A DNA stretch of 64,000 bases from Sagittula sp. P11 (lineage in GTDB: Bacteria > Pseudomonadota > Alphaproteobacteria > Rhodobacterales > Rhodobacteraceae): assembly GCF_002814095.1 (NCBI RefSeq), contig NZ_CP021913.1, positions 1,860,001 to 1,924,000 of the forward strand. The letters run 5' to 3'. The notes under the pieces are model-generated. The model saw only the letters and a list, made by a program, of their open reading frames with translations, did no database searches and was not told the origin of the DNA. Positions 1 to 8,415 of the stretch are shown one piece after another. Every line of letters begins with the position of its first letter. Positions within the stretch are counted from its first letter, which is position 1. Both the position numbers and the translations under genes were made by a program.

Positions 1-710
1 ACATCTTCTGGCGCGATCAGGGCGAGGGCATGGAAGCCGCCGGTCCGCTGGCCAAGAACATCGGGCCGGAGCGCACTGAGGCGATCCGCGAGCAGCTTGG
101 CCTTGGTGTCGGCGACGCGGCGTTCTTCCTTGGCGGCAAGCCCGCCTCCTTCCAGAAGGTCGCCGGCCGCGCGCGTGACGTGCTCGGCCATGACCTGGGC
201 CTCATCGACGAGAACCGCTTTGCCTTTGCGTGGATCGTGGACTTCCCGATCTACGAAAAGGACGAGGAAACCGGCGAGATCGACTTCGAGCACAACCCGT
301 TCTCCATGCCGCAGGGCGGGATGGAGGCGCTGCAAGGCGATCCGATGGCGGTGAAGGGCTACCAGTACGACCTCGCCTGCAACGGCTACGAACTGGTGTC
401 CGGCGCGATCCGGAACCACAAGCCGGAGGTGATGCTGAAAGCCTTCGAACTGGCGGGCTACGGCGCGGACGAGGTGAAGGCGCGCTTCGGTGCGCTGTTC
501 AACGCCTTCCACTACGGCGCCCCGCCGCACGGTGGCTGCGCCGCGGGCATCGACCGGATCGTGATGCTGCTGGCGGGTACGTCGAACATCCGCGAGGTCA
601 TCATGTTCCCGATGAACCAGCGCGCCGAGGACCTGATGATGAACGCGCCCTCCGATCCGACCAGCGATCAGCTGATGGAGCTGGGCCTGCGGATCATGCC
701 GCGCGAGTGA
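1..710 (+). CDS. aspS: Aspartyl-tRNA synthetase, C-terminal part
   Basis: Class II aminoacyl-tRNA synthetase that charges tRNA-Asp in the cytoplasm. Only the last 236 or so residues are here; the frame is open from base 3 and the start lies outside the window. The visible part holds the end of the bacterial GAD insert region, the catalytic stretch around HNPFSMPQ (near 292-315) and class II motif 3 with the invariant arginine in [11 protein letters not shown] (near 548-580). It ends in a TGA at 708-710 and is followed about 37 bases later by a strong intrinsic terminator, so it closes its transcription unit. I see nothing odd in the part present. Confidence 0.95.
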   Translation, partial: IFWRDQGEGMEAAGPLAKNIGPERTEAIREQLGLGVGDAAFFLGGKPASFQKVAGRARDVLGHDLGLIDENRFAFAWIVDFPIYEKDEETGEIDFEHNPFSMPQGGMEALQGDPMAVKGYQYDLACNGYELVSGAIRNHKPEVMLKAFELAGYGADEVKARFGALFNAFHYGAPPHGGCAAGIDRIVMLLAGTSNIREVIMFPMNQRAEDLMMNAPSDPTSDQLMELGLRIMPRE

Positions 711-746
711 GCCCGGGCCATAGGCCTCTGCCCATGTGACAAAGTG

Positions 747-776
747 AAAGGGTGCCTCCGGGGAGGCACCCTTTTT
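747..776 (+). terminator. Intrinsic terminator after aspS
   Basis: A G+C-rich hairpin with arms AAGGGTGCCTCC and GGAGGCACCCTT and a two-base loop, running directly into a T tract (TTTTTCGTT). It fits a Rho-independent terminator on the plus strand. Confidence 0.85.
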
Positions 777-1192
777 CGTTTACGGAGGGAGAGAGAGTAT
801 TCCGCCGGAGACCCCCCGGCACCCGCGGACATATGCGCCGGAAATCCGGCTGAATTTTTGAGGACTGCGACCTGCCCACCCAGTTGAAGCACATCTGGTC
901 GCAGTCCTCGCTGCTGATCGGTCCGAAAGCGATCACGGTGATATCCGTCAACTCGTTCGATCCGAACACGGCTGCATAACTGTTGTCCCGGTGCCGGAAG
1001 CGCCCGCCATGGGGCGCCTTGGCACCTGCGACGTCACGCCGGTGCATGAGGTCGCGTATCCTTCCTTGTCTGCGTCCCGGGCTGGCCTGCCGCCTGCCCC
1101 GGCTTTCGTTTTCCGTCCGCCGCACCCGCGCCGGGCCGTCTGTACGTCCGACCCGTGCCAACCCCCGTTGCACGCATCGCAGGCGCAGCCCG
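777..1192. other. Gap without a convincing gene; long inverted repeat
   Basis: About 415 bases with no gene I can defend. A minus-strand frame (near 1040 down to 850) has plausible codon usage but runs on through the aspS terminator and has no ribosome site, so it may be a gene remnant. The stretch holds a perfect 13-base inverted repeat (860-872 and 897-909, arms GAGGACTGCGACC and GGTCGCAGTCCTC) around a 24-base loop. Confidence 0.4.
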
Positions 1193-1429
1193 TCAGTGCA
1201 GGCCGCTGCCCGGCGCCAGGATCTGCGGGTCGAGCGTCAGCACCGCGAAGACCATCGCCAGCGTTGCGGTGGTGACGAGCGCGAAGCGCATCTTGTCGTT
1301 GCAGCTTTCCGCAGCCTCGGGACCGTACTTCCGCATGAAGGCCCGTTTGACGAAACACTTCAGCATGAAGAGCGGAAACATCAGCGCCAGAATTGCCCCC
1401 GAAACCATCAGAGCGACTTGAGTTGCCAT
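1193..1429 (-). CDS. Small two-helix membrane protein, unknown function
   Basis: A 78-residue protein I cannot assign to a family. It has two hydrophobic segments (about residues 5-25 and 48-66) joined by a basic, cysteine-containing loop (LKCFVKRAFMRKYG...SCNDK), so it should sit in the inner membrane as a hairpin. The start was set at the ATG at 1429 because GGAG lies seven bases upstream; the frame stays open further upstream, but that extension is arginine-rich with no ribosome site. It stands alone, with a gap on the 3' side and the hemerythrin gene upstream on the same strand. Confidence 0.6.
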   Translation of the reverse strand: MATQVALMVSGAILALMFPLFMLKCFVKRAFMRKYGPEAAESCNDKMRFALVTTATLAMVFAVLTLDPQILAPGSGLH

Positions 1430-1563
1430 TTCATAACTCCGTCTGCGGTTGTATCTGCAATTGGAGATTGTAAGGCAATTGTGGCGCGATTGCGGCAAAA
1501 GGGTGCGGAAATAGCGGTTTGTTAACTTTTGTATAGCCCGCACCCCAATCGTATAGGTTTCGC

Positions 1564-2040
1564 TCAGTCTTCGAGCGAATCCTCGCGCTTCTCGTCGATC
1601 AGACCGGCCTCTTCCTGCTTCCGCTTGAGGAAGCGCTCGCCGTATCCCTTGATCTCCGAGTCGTCGATAACCTCTTTTGCGCGCGAGAAAACTTCGTCTT
1701 CTTCCTCGTCGACGTGGTGTTCGTAGTCGTGCCGGAGGGTCTTGAACTTGGTCAGCCAGCCAGAGGACGACATGTCCATCTCGTTGAGCTCTTCCATCAG
1801 GTCGTCGAGCTGCTGGTGCTCGTGGACGGAGTGCCGTGCGGCGTCCTGACCCCAGGTCTTGGAGATCAGCTTGGAGTAGAATGTCTCTTCTTCCGCCGCG
1901 GCGTGAGCCTTCACGTCATGGTAGAACTCGTCCCATGCCGCCTTGCGCTCGTCCGAGGCGCCGGAGGTGTCGGAGATCTTCTCCAGCAGGTCCCGATGCC
2001 TGTCGTGGTCGGACTTGATGGCGGTGTAGATGTCGGTCAT
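1564..2040 (-). CDS. Hemerythrin HHE domain protein
   Basis: A 158-residue, highly acidic four-helix protein of the hemerythrin HHE type, expected to bind a di-iron centre and so sense or carry O2, NO or iron in the cytoplasm. Candidate ligands match the family pattern: His12 in SDHDRHRDLL, His46 and Glu50 in KAHAAAEEETFY, His70/73/75 in HSVHEH, His104/108 and Glu112-114 in RHDYEHHVDEEEDEVF. The last 30 residues are charged and probably disordered. GGGGAG sits just before the ATG. It is monocistronic. Stress-related di-iron proteins of this size are common in alphaproteobacteria; the actual ligand is not known from sequence. Confidence 0.85.
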   Translation of the reverse strand: MTDIYTAIKSDHDRHRDLLEKISDTSGASDERKAAWDEFYHDVKAHAAAEEETFYSKLISKTWGQDAARHSVHEHQQLDDLMEELNEMDMSSSGWLTKFKTLRHDYEHHVDEEEDEVFSRAKEVIDDSEIKGYGERFLKRKQEEAGLIDEKREDSLED

Positions 2041-2322
2041 TTGGCTCCCCTGGCTGTTGTCGCTTTCATGCCGCGGCTCATTCGCGCGTTTTCGCGTTCA
2101 GAACGCACAAACCCGCGTCAGGTTCCGGATGTGCAGGCGAATTCCCGCCTTGGCCCGGAGGGGCGTATTGGCGGGCGGCCCGGGCGGGTCTAGATTCAGG
2201 ACTGTGCCGGCCCAGCCGGAATGGCCCGCCGGGGGATGGCGACCCCGGGCACCCGAACGCCCTGCCGACCAACGATGCAGGACACGCCGGGCCGGGTGAG
2301 GCGCTACGAGCAGGAGGCTTCC
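2041..2322. other. Divergent intergenic region
   Basis: About 280 bases between the divergent hemerythrin and DUF1800 genes. It must hold both promoters but I cannot pick convincing boxes. A small inverted repeat, GCGTT-CAG-AACGC, lies near 2092-2107. Confidence 0.4.
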
Positions 2323-3711
2323 ATGTCCTTCGATGCAGTCCTTGCAGAAAAACGATTCGGTTGCGGGCTGTCGCCCCGCATCGCGCCCCCGGCGGACGTG
2401 GCGGCGATGATGGCCGGGCTGCGCGCGCCGGACGTCATGTCCGAGCGGTTCCCGATCGAGCCGTTCCCCGCCTTCCTGAGCCGGATGGCCGAATACCGCC
2501 AGCTGGCGAAGCGTGCGCGCAAGCAGGGCGAGACGCAGGAAGGCACCGGCCTGAAGAAGCAGACCCGGCTGATGCAGCGCGAGGCGCGCGAGGCCTGGCT
2601 GCACTGGATGGCGGCGCATATCTCGCGCCGGGTGCACACCGAGTCGGGCTTCCGCGAACGGCTGGAGTTCTTCTGGGCCGACCATTTCACCGCGACGGGC
2701 AAGAACGCGCTGATGCGGCGGTCGTCCTCGCCCTACATGCAAAGCGCGCTGCGCCCGCGGATCATGGGCCGGTTCGAGGACCTGCTGGTGGAGGCGGTGA
2801 CGCACCCGGTGATGGTGGATTACCTCGACCAGACGCGGTCCACCGGGCCGGGATCGCCGGCGACGCTGAAGCGGCCCGACAAGCGCGGCATGAACGAGAA
2901 CCTCGCCCGCGAGGTGCTGGAGCTGCACACGCTGGGCGTCGGCGCGCCCTACACCCAGACCGACGTGCGCGAGCTGGCCGAGCTGATGACCGGCCTGACC
3001 TTTGACCCGCAGAACGGACGCAAGTTCGTCAAGGGCTGGGCGGAGCCGGGCGCCGAGACGGTGCTGGGCAAGACCTACGGCGGCACGAAGAACGCGACCT
3101 TCCGGGATCTGGAGGCGGCGCTGCGCGACATCGCCAACCACCCCTCGGTCGCCGGGCACCTGGCGTGGAAGCTGGCGATGCATTTCGTGTCGGACACCCC
3201 CGACCCCGCGCTGGTGGCCGAGCTGGAGGGCGTCTGGACGGAGACCTCGGGCGACCTGCCCTCGGTCTACGAGGCGCTGTTGCGGCACCCGGCGGCCTGG
3301 CGGCCGGAGGGCGCGAACGTCAAGCAGCCGTTCGACTTCATCTCGTCCGCGTGCCGGGCGCTCGACGTGCCGCACGCGGCGCTGGCAGACCTGAGCGAGC
3401 GCGATTTCCGGCTGCGCATCCAGCGGCCGCTGATGCTGATGGGCCATGTCTGGCAGAAGCCCGACGGCCCGGACGGCCTGCCGGAAGAGGACGACGCGTG
3501 GATCAAGCCGCAGGGTATCGCGGCGCGGCTGCAATGGGCGGTGACCATGCCGCAGATCATGCTGGACGACCTGCCCGACCCGCGTGACTTCGTCGAGGTG
3601 GCGCTGGGACCGGATGCGCCGGAGGCGGTGCGCTTTGCCGCCTCTGCCGCCGAAAGCCGGGCGGACGGAATCGGGCTGGTGCTGGCAAGCCCGGCGTTTC
3701 AGAGGATGTGA
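2323..3711 (+). CDS. DUF1800 domain protein
   Basis: A 462-residue DUF1800 protein. The family hallmark NENLAREVLELHTLG is present at about residues 191-205. The family usually travels with a DUF1501 partner, as here, and the pair is thought to act in export or assembly of secreted material; the biochemical role is unknown. The start was chosen at 2323 because AGGAGG lies five bases upstream; an in-frame ATG at 2221 would add 34 low-complexity residues with no ribosome site. No obvious signal peptide. Four bases separate it from the DUF1501 gene, so the two are an operon. Confidence 0.85.
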   Translation: MSFDAVLAEKRFGCGLSPRIAPPADVAAMMAGLRAPDVMSERFPIEPFPAFLSRMAEYRQLAKRARKQGETQEGTGLKKQTRLMQREAREAWLHWMAAHISRRVHTESGFRERLEFFWADHFTATGKNALMRRSSSPYMQSALRPRIMGRFEDLLVEAVTHPVMVDYLDQTRSTGPGSPATLKRPDKRGMNENLAREVLELHTLGVGAPYTQTDVRELAELMTGLTFDPQNGRKFVKGWAEPGAETVLGKTYGGTKNATFRDLEAALRDIANHPSVAGHLAWKLAMHFVSDTPDPALVAELEGVWTETSGDLPSVYEALLRHPAAWRPEGANVKQPFDFISSACRALDVPHAALADLSERDFRLRIQRPLMLMGHVWQKPDGPDGLPEEDDAWIKPQGIAARLQWAVTMPQIMLDDLPDPRDFVEVALGPDAPEAVRFAASAAESRADGIGLVLASPAFQRM

Positions 3712-3715
3712 GCGG

Positions 3716-4930
3716 ATGGATCGGCGCGGATTTCTGACGGGTCTTGTGGGATGTTCGCTGGCGGCCTCGCCGCTGGTGACCCCGGTGAGTTTTGCCTCGG
3801 TCCCCGGGGACCGGCGGCTGGTGGTGATCCTGCTGCGCGGCGGGATGGACGGCATGGGGCTGGTCGCGCCCTACGGCGACCCGGGCTATGCCGCCCTGCG
3901 CGGCGCGCCCGGCATCGGACCGAAGGGGGCGGCGGACCTCGACGGGTTCTTTGCCCTGCACCGGGGCGCGCGGCGGCTGCTGCCGCTCTGGACCGCGGGC
4001 GAGCTGAGCTTCGTGCACGCGGTGTCGACTCCCTACCGTGACAAGCGCAGCCATTTCGACGGGCAGGACCTGCTTGAGGCGGGCTTGGGCGAAGGCAATG
4101 TCGGGCAGGCCCGCGACGGCTGGCTGAACCGGCTGACCGGCCTCCTGCCCGGTGCGGTGGCCGAGACCGCCTATGCGGTCGGCAACGATCCCCTCGCCAT
4201 CCTGAACGGGCCCGCCCCGATGACGCGCTGGACGCCGGATGCCGACCTCGCCCTGTCGCCGCAGGCGATCCGGCTGGCGGAGCTGGTGATGCGCGACGAC
4301 CCGATGATGAGCGCCGCGCTGGCCGAGGCCTTTGCGCTGGCCGGCAGCGACGGCGACGGCGTTGCCTTCGACGGCGACGCAGAGGCGATGATGGGCGGCA
4401 TGGTCGAGGACATGAAGGCCGCACGCAATTCCGATGCGGTGGCCCGCATGGCGGAATTCGCGGGCAAGAAGCTGCGCAACGACGCGGCGATCGCCACCTT
4501 CTCGATCAACGGGTGGGACACGCATGCCCGGCAGGACAAGCTGCTGGAGGCGGCGCTGGAGCAGCTTTCGACCGCGGTGCTGACGCTGAAGGAGCACATG
4601 GGCGCGGCGACATGGGGCAAGACCGTGGTGGCCGCCGTGACGGAGTTCGGGCGCACCGCCCGGCTGAACGGCAACGCGGGCACCGACCACGGGACGGCGG
4701 GGGCGATGCTGCTGGCGGGCGGCGCGCTGCGCGGCGGCAAGGTCCATGGCGACTGGCCGGGGCTGGCGGAGGCCGACCTTTACGCCCGGCGCGACCTGAT
4801 GCCGACGCGCGACCTGCGCGCCCACCTGGGCTGGCTGATCCGCGGCCTGTACGGCACCGGGATCACGGACGTGGAGCGCACGATCTTCCCCGGGCTCGAC
4901 ATGGGCGCCGATCCGGGGCTGCTGCTTTAG
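3716..4930 (+). CDS. DUF1501 domain protein, Tat-exported
   Basis: A 404-residue DUF1501 protein, a family of the alkaline-phosphatase/sulfatase-like fold. The N-terminus MDRRGFLTGL followed by a hydrophobic stretch and a small-residue cleavage region is a twin-arginine signal, so export of a folded, perhaps metal-containing protein is expected. Family-type stretches visible are LVVILLRGGMDGM (about 34-46), NGWDTHARQ (about 263-271) and TEFGRTARLNGNAGTDHG near 308. It starts four bases after the DUF1800 stop. Substrate unknown. Confidence 0.85.
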   Translation: MDRRGFLTGLVGCSLAASPLVTPVSFASVPGDRRLVVILLRGGMDGMGLVAPYGDPGYAALRGAPGIGPKGAADLDGFFALHRGARRLLPLWTAGELSFVHAVSTPYRDKRSHFDGQDLLEAGLGEGNVGQARDGWLNRLTGLLPGAVAETAYAVGNDPLAILNGPAPMTRWTPDADLALSPQAIRLAELVMRDDPMMSAALAEAFALAGSDGDGVAFDGDAEAMMGGMVEDMKAARNSDAVARMAEFAGKKLRNDAAIATFSINGWDTHARQDKLLEAALEQLSTAVLTLKEHMGAATWGKTVVAAVTEFGRTARLNGNAGTDHGTAGAMLLAGGALRGGKVHGDWPGLAEADLYARRDLMPTRDLRAHLGWLIRGLYGTGITDVERTIFPGLDMGADPGLLL

Positions 4931-4952
4931 GGCTTCGGCGTCGCCTGACGGC

Positions 4953-5669
4953 CTACATCGCCAGCCGGTCGGTCAGCCGGTCCTGCACAAGTGCCGCGAC
5001 GCGGGCGAGGCTGGTTTGCGTCGGCCGGCCGGAGCGGCGGGCGTCGGCCAGATCCTCTGCCGCGCTTTGCAGCGCCCGGTCCCCGGCGCTGCGCGCCACC
5101 CCGGTCAGGAACTGCGTGACATAGCGGATGGAGCGTTCGTCGTCCCGGTCGTCCAGCACGTCGGCGGCATGGGCCATGTCGTCGCGATAGGCCAGCGGGT
5201 CGGGCAGGATCGGGTCGTCGATCACCAGCCGCGGGCCGGTGGGCTGCCGTTCGGGCGGCAGGGCCGAGAGGATCGCGTTCTGGAACCCCGTCACCGACGA
5301 GATGGGCTTCGCCAGGAAACCGTCTGCCCCGGCGGCCAGCGCCACCTCCTCTGCAAAGCTGTCGCCGGAGGTGCCGAGCAGCACGTCCACCCGCGGGCAG
5401 GCGATGGCCAGTTCCGAGATCAGCTCTGCCCCCGAGCCGTCGGGCAGGCCGAGGTCGACGATCACCACGCTGGGCCGGTAGACCTGCAGGTGGCGGCGGG
5501 CGGATTTCAGGCAGTCGGCCCGGCGGATGCGCGCGCCGGAGCGCAGGCACAAGAGCCGCATGGCGTCGCAGGCAAAACGGCTGTCCTCGACCACGAGGAT
5601 GGTGAGGCCGAGAAGCGGCCGGGTGGCGGTGGGCCGCCTGTGCGCGGCGAGGTGGTCGTTGCGGTCCAT
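4953..5669 (-). CDS. Response regulator, receiver domain with helical C-terminus
   Basis: A 238-residue protein with a receiver domain at about residues 21-138: acidic pocket VVEDS (Glu28, Asp29), phosphoacceptor Asp72 in IVDLGLPDG, Thr/Ser at 99-100 and conserved Lys120 in LAKPIS. The remaining 95 residues are helical and match no DNA-binding domain I recognise, so it may act by protein contact. No histidine kinase is adjacent. AGGAGG lies four bases before the ATG. It converges on the DUF1501 gene with a 22-base gap. Confidence 0.8.
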   Translation of the reverse strand: MDRNDHLAAHRRPTATRPLLGLTILVVEDSRFACDAMRLLCLRSGARIRRADCLKSARRHLQVYRPSVVIVDLGLPDGSGAELISELAIACPRVDVLLGTSGDSFAEEVALAAGADGFLAKPISSVTGFQNAILSALPPERQPTGPRLVIDDPILPDPLAYRDDMAHAADVLDDRDDERSIRYVTQFLTGVARSAGDRALQSAAEDLADARRSGRPTQTSLARVAALVQDRLTDRLAM

Positions 5670-5869
5670 TCGTCCCTCCTGTTGATCGAGTCGCCGGTCA
5701 TGATGCCGCCTGGCTGGTGAACAAGCGGTTAAGCACGGTTGCGGGGCGGTACAGGGCGGGGCGAGCCGGGGCGCGGGGGTGGCGCCTGTTGTCGCGGGGC
5801 GCCGGGTGGCGCTTGTCTTGCGCGGGTCCGCACGGGCATAAGATGGCAGCCCAAGACAGGAGTTCAGGA

Positions 5870-6274
5870 ATGATCGGTCGTCTCAACCATGTCGCCATTG
5901 CCGTCCCGGATCTGGAGGCGGCCTCTGAACAGTACCGCAGCGCGCTGGGCGCCAAGGTCGGCGCGCCGCAGGACGAGCCCGATCACGGGGTCACGGTGGT
6001 CTTCATCGAGCTGCCCAACACCAAGATCGAACTGCTGTATCCGCTGGGCGACGACAGCCCGATCAAGGGGTTCCTGGACAAGAACCCCTCTGGCGGCATT
6101 CACCATGTCTGCTACGAGGTCGAAGACATCCTTGCCGCGCGCGATCACCTGAAGGCGTCGGGCGCGCGGGTGCTGGGAACGGGCGAGCCGAAGATCGGCG
6201 CCCACGGCAAGCCGGTGCTGTTCCTGCATCCCAAGGACTTCAACGGCTGCCTCGTGGAACTGGAGCAGGTCTGA
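5870..6274 (+). CDS. mce: Methylmalonyl-CoA epimerase
   Basis: A 134-residue vicinal-oxygen-chelate protein that interconverts the 2R and 2S forms of methylmalonyl-CoA in propionyl-CoA breakdown. Metal-site residues fit the family: His7 in LNHVAIAVPDL, Glu54 in IELLYPLG, His79 in GIHHVCYEV and Glu130 in LVELEQV. Length is typical. AGGAG lies seven bases before the ATG at 5870; the upstream in-frame extension lacks such a site. The stop overlaps the next ATG by one base, pairing it with DUF1467, a common arrangement in alphaproteobacteria. Confidence 0.93.
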   Translation: MIGRLNHVAIAVPDLEAASEQYRSALGAKVGAPQDEPDHGVTVVFIELPNTKIELLYPLGDDSPIKGFLDKNPSGGIHHVCYEVEDILAARDHLKASGARVLGTGEPKIGAHGKPVLFLHPKDFNGCLVELEQV

Positions 6275-6561
6275 TGGGTGTCACCTCCGGACTGGTGCTG
6301 TTCGCCGTCATCTGGTTCATGACGTTCCTCTGCGTGATCCCGGTGCGGCTGAAGACGCAGGGCGACGTGGGCCAGGTGGTCGAGGGCACCCACGCGGGCA
6401 GCCCCGAGGTCCATAACCTGAAGAAGAAGGCGCTGATCACCACGGGGATCTCGCTGGTGCTCTGGGCGGTGATCGCGGGCACCATCCTCTCCGGCGCGAT
6501 CACGGTGCGCGACATCGACGGCTGGATGTTCAACCGGATGGCGCCGCTGGACGGCCAGTAA
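6274..6561 (+). CDS. DUF1467 family membrane protein
   Basis: A 95-residue DUF1467 protein with two membrane helices (about 4-24 and 55-77) and the conserved IPVRLKTQGD...GTHAGSPEVHNLKKKALITT loop. Function unknown; it is commonly found next to methylmalonyl-CoA epimerase in alphaproteobacteria. Its start overlaps the epimerase stop by one base, so translation is probably coupled. A copy of a dispersed G+C-rich repeat begins at its stop codon. Confidence 0.9.
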   Translation: MGVTSGLVLFAVIWFMTFLCVIPVRLKTQGDVGQVVEGTHAGSPEVHNLKKKALITTGISLVLWAVIAGTILSGAITVRDIDGWMFNRMAPLDGQ

Positions 6562-6590
6562 GGCGGCGCGGAGCCCCGCCCTGCATGGCG
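6562..6590 (+). repeat. Dispersed GGCGGCGC-AGCCCCGCCC repeat, copy 1
   Basis: GGCGGCGCGGAGCCCCGCCC, then TGCATGGCG. One of four copies in this window of a roughly 27-base motif (others near 6633, 6762 and 25329). Confidence 0.6.
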
Positions 6591-6632
6591 TATCGCGGGG
6601 CGGTCTGCTGAGTGTGGTGACCTTCGGGCGGT

Positions 6633-6660
6633 GGCGGCGCAGAGCCCCGCCCTACGGCGG
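6633..6660 (+). repeat. Dispersed GGCGGCGC-AGCCCCGCCC repeat, copy 2
   Basis: GGCGGCGCAGAGCCCCGCCC followed by TACGGCGG. Same orientation as copy 1, 71 bases downstream. Confidence 0.65.
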
Positions 6661-6761
6661 TTCCGCAGTTGGCGGTTGGCACGCGATGCCCCGGACGGGG
6701 GCGCGCCAGCCTGCGACGTCCTCCGGTCATGCTCCCCCCTTTCGTTCCGGGACCGGCGGGT

Positions 6762-6788
6762 TGTAGGGCGGGGCTATGCGCCGCCCCT
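6762..6788 (-). repeat. Dispersed GGCGGCGC-AGCCCCGCCC repeat, copy 3
   Basis: The reverse-complement copy: on the minus strand it reads GGGGCGGCGCATAGCCCCGC then CCTACAA. It contains the last codons and the TAG stop of the CysZ-like gene, so the repeat forms the end of that reading frame. Confidence 0.65.
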
Positions 6789-7475
6789 GCCCCGGTTCAG
6801 CCCGTGGAAGATGTGGGTGAAGGTCGCCGCGCCCAGCACCGGGATCAGCAGGTTCACCACCGGCACCGACAGCGGCATCGCCATCAGCACGCCTCCGGCC
6901 CAGATCGTCGTCAGGTGTCTGCGCCAGAGCCGCTTCGCCTCCACCCGGCCGACGCGGCGCATGGCGGCGAGGATGAAGTATTCCCGGCCCAGCAGGAACC
7001 CGTTCAGCCCCCAGAAGATGAACGGCGCGAAGGGGGCGAACAGCAGGTAGAGCACCAGCGCCACCACGTTCGCCAGCACCATCGTGCCCAGGAACCCCAG
7101 CCCGTCCATCACGCTTTCCGAGAACGGGACGGAGGCGGCGCGGCCGGCCTCCGGGTAGTGCACGTCCTCCACCGCCTGCGCGACCTCTTCGAGGAAGAGC
7201 CCCGTCACGGCGGAGGCCACGGGCACCATCAGGAAGACGGAGGCGATCATCGTCACCGGCACCATGGCCCAGCTCAGCACGTTGTCGACCCAGGTGATCG
7301 TGCCGATCCACGGCAGGGTCAGGCTGTCGCCCACCAGCCAGCCCGCGCCCCAGACCATCAGCGCGGCGAAGGCGAAGAGCACCAGCACGGTGATCCCCAC
7401 CCCGCGCAGCAGCACGGAGCGGAAGCGCGGGTCGCCCATCTGGCCCACCGCCTTGAAGAAGGCGTCGAAGATCAT
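6774..7475 (-). CDS. EI24/CysZ-like integral membrane protein
   Basis: A 233-residue protein of the EI24 domain family, which includes the sulfate transporter CysZ. It has several hydrophobic segments (about 23-48, 66-92, 133-166 and 190-222) and the family-like WGLNGFLLGREYFILAAMRR stretch. Transport of sulfate is possible, but no cys genes are near, so I keep the call general. Its ATG overlaps the nitroreductase stop in an ATGA, so it is the second gene of that operon. Its last four residues (RGGA) and stop codon lie inside a dispersed repeat. Confidence 0.8.
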   Translation of the reverse strand: MIFDAFFKAVGQMGDPRFRSVLLRGVGITVLVLFAFAALMVWGAGWLVGDSLTLPWIGTITWVDNVLSWAMVPVTMIASVFLMVPVASAVTGLFLEEVAQAVEDVHYPEAGRAASVPFSESVMDGLGFLGTMVLANVVALVLYLLFAPFAPFIFWGLNGFLLGREYFILAAMRRVGRVEAKRLWRRHLTTIWAGGVLMAMPLSVPVVNLLIPVLGAATFTHIFHGLNRGRGGA

Positions 7476-8050
7476 GCGTCGACCCAAGTGGTGATGGCGC
7501 CGAGGTCCGGGCGCGGCCGGTCCGGCGGCGTGGAGGTTTCCGTGCCGATGTGGACGAAGCCCGCGATGGTCTCGTTCTCGGCCAGTCCCAGCGCGTCGCG
7601 GCGGAAGTCCGCGTCGTGGCTCGCCCAGCCCGACAGCCAGTTCGCGCCCCAGCCGCTGGCCAGCGACGCGTTCAGCAGCGCGAGGCAGACAGCCCCCGCG
7701 GAATAGGTCTGTTCGATGGCGGGGATCTTGTCGGAGGGTTTCTGCACTTCGATCACCGCAACGCAGAGCGGGCTGTCGTCGAAGGCCGCGCGCGCCTTGG
7801 TGATGGTGGGTTCGTCCTTTCCAAGCCGCTGGCCGGTGGCCTCCACCGCGCCGGCCATGCGCTTCAGCGCGTCGCCGGACAGCACGATGAAGCGCCACGG
7901 CTCCAGCTTGCCGTGATCGGGCGAGCGGGCGGCGGCGGTCAGCAGCGTCTCCAGCGTGGCGCGGTCGGGGGCGGGGGTGGTCAGCGTCTTGGAGGGGCGA
8001 GAGCGGCGGGTGAGAAGGAAGTCCATGGCTTCCGGGTTCGGGGTGGGCAT
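7472..8050 (-). CDS. Nitroreductase family protein
   Basis: A 192-residue FMN-dependent nitroreductase of the short YdjA-like type, expected to reduce nitro compounds or quinones with NAD(P)H in the cytoplasm. Visible family marks: the FMN-contacting RRSRPSK start (16-21), AARSPDHGKLEPWRFIVL (about 40-57) and GWGANWLSGW near 133. The start at 8050 has AAGGAG seven bases upstream; an ATG 11 codons earlier does not. It is followed in ATGA overlap by the CysZ-like gene. Physiological substrate unknown. Confidence 0.88.
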   Translation of the reverse strand: MPTPNPEAMDFLLTRRSRPSKTLTTPAPDRATLETLLTAAARSPDHGKLEPWRFIVLSGDALKRMAGAVEATGQRLGKDEPTITKARAAFDDSPLCVAVIEVQKPSDKIPAIEQTYSAGAVCLALLNASLASGWGANWLSGWASHDADFRRDALGLAENETIAGFVHIGTETSTPPDRPRPDLGAITTWVDA

Positions 8051-8150
8051 GTGACGTCTCCTTGTCCTGTCGGATGGTATCAAAGCCCTGAGCGCCCGGG
8101 ATTCAACCGGGAAAGTTGCGGGTTTGTCGTCAGGATGCTAGCGCCGTCCC

Positions 8151-8405
8151 ATGAAACCGCCCGATCTCTCCGACCTTGCCGTGCCCGGCGCGACCCTTGC
8201 GGTGCGCGTCACGCCCAAGGCGTCGCGCAACGCGGTCGAACGGGACGGCGTCGCGCTCCGGGTCTACGTGACCACGGTGCCAGAAGGCGGCAAGGCGACG
8301 GCGGCGGTGGTGAAGCTGCTGGCCAAGGCGCTTGGCGTGCCGAAGTCGCGGCTGGAGCTGGTGCGCGGAGAGACCTCGCGCGACAAGGTGTTCCGGGTGC
8401 TGTGA
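8151..8405 (+). CDS. YggU/DUF167 family protein
   Basis: An 84-residue DUF167 protein with the family core VRVTPKASRNAVERDG, TTVPEGGKATAAVVKLLAKAL and LVRGETSRDKVFRV. Function unknown, very widely conserved. There is no clear ribosome site; a -10-like TAGCGC ends six bases before the ATG with TTGCGG 17 bases further up, which would give a leaderless transcript. It converges with acr3 across only ten bases. Confidence 0.88.
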   Translation: MKPPDLSDLAVPGATLAVRVTPKASRNAVERDGVALRVYVTTVPEGGKATAAVVKLLAKALGVPKSRLELVRGETSRDKVFRVL

Positions 8406-8415
8406 GCCCGGCCCG

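Noticed and set aside
694-1173. Minus-strand frame of 159 codons downstream of aspS
   Set aside because: It runs through the aspS terminator, starts in Arg/Gly-rich low-complexity sequence and has no ribosome site. The middle part looks somewhat coding, so I note it in the gap entry as a possible remnant only.
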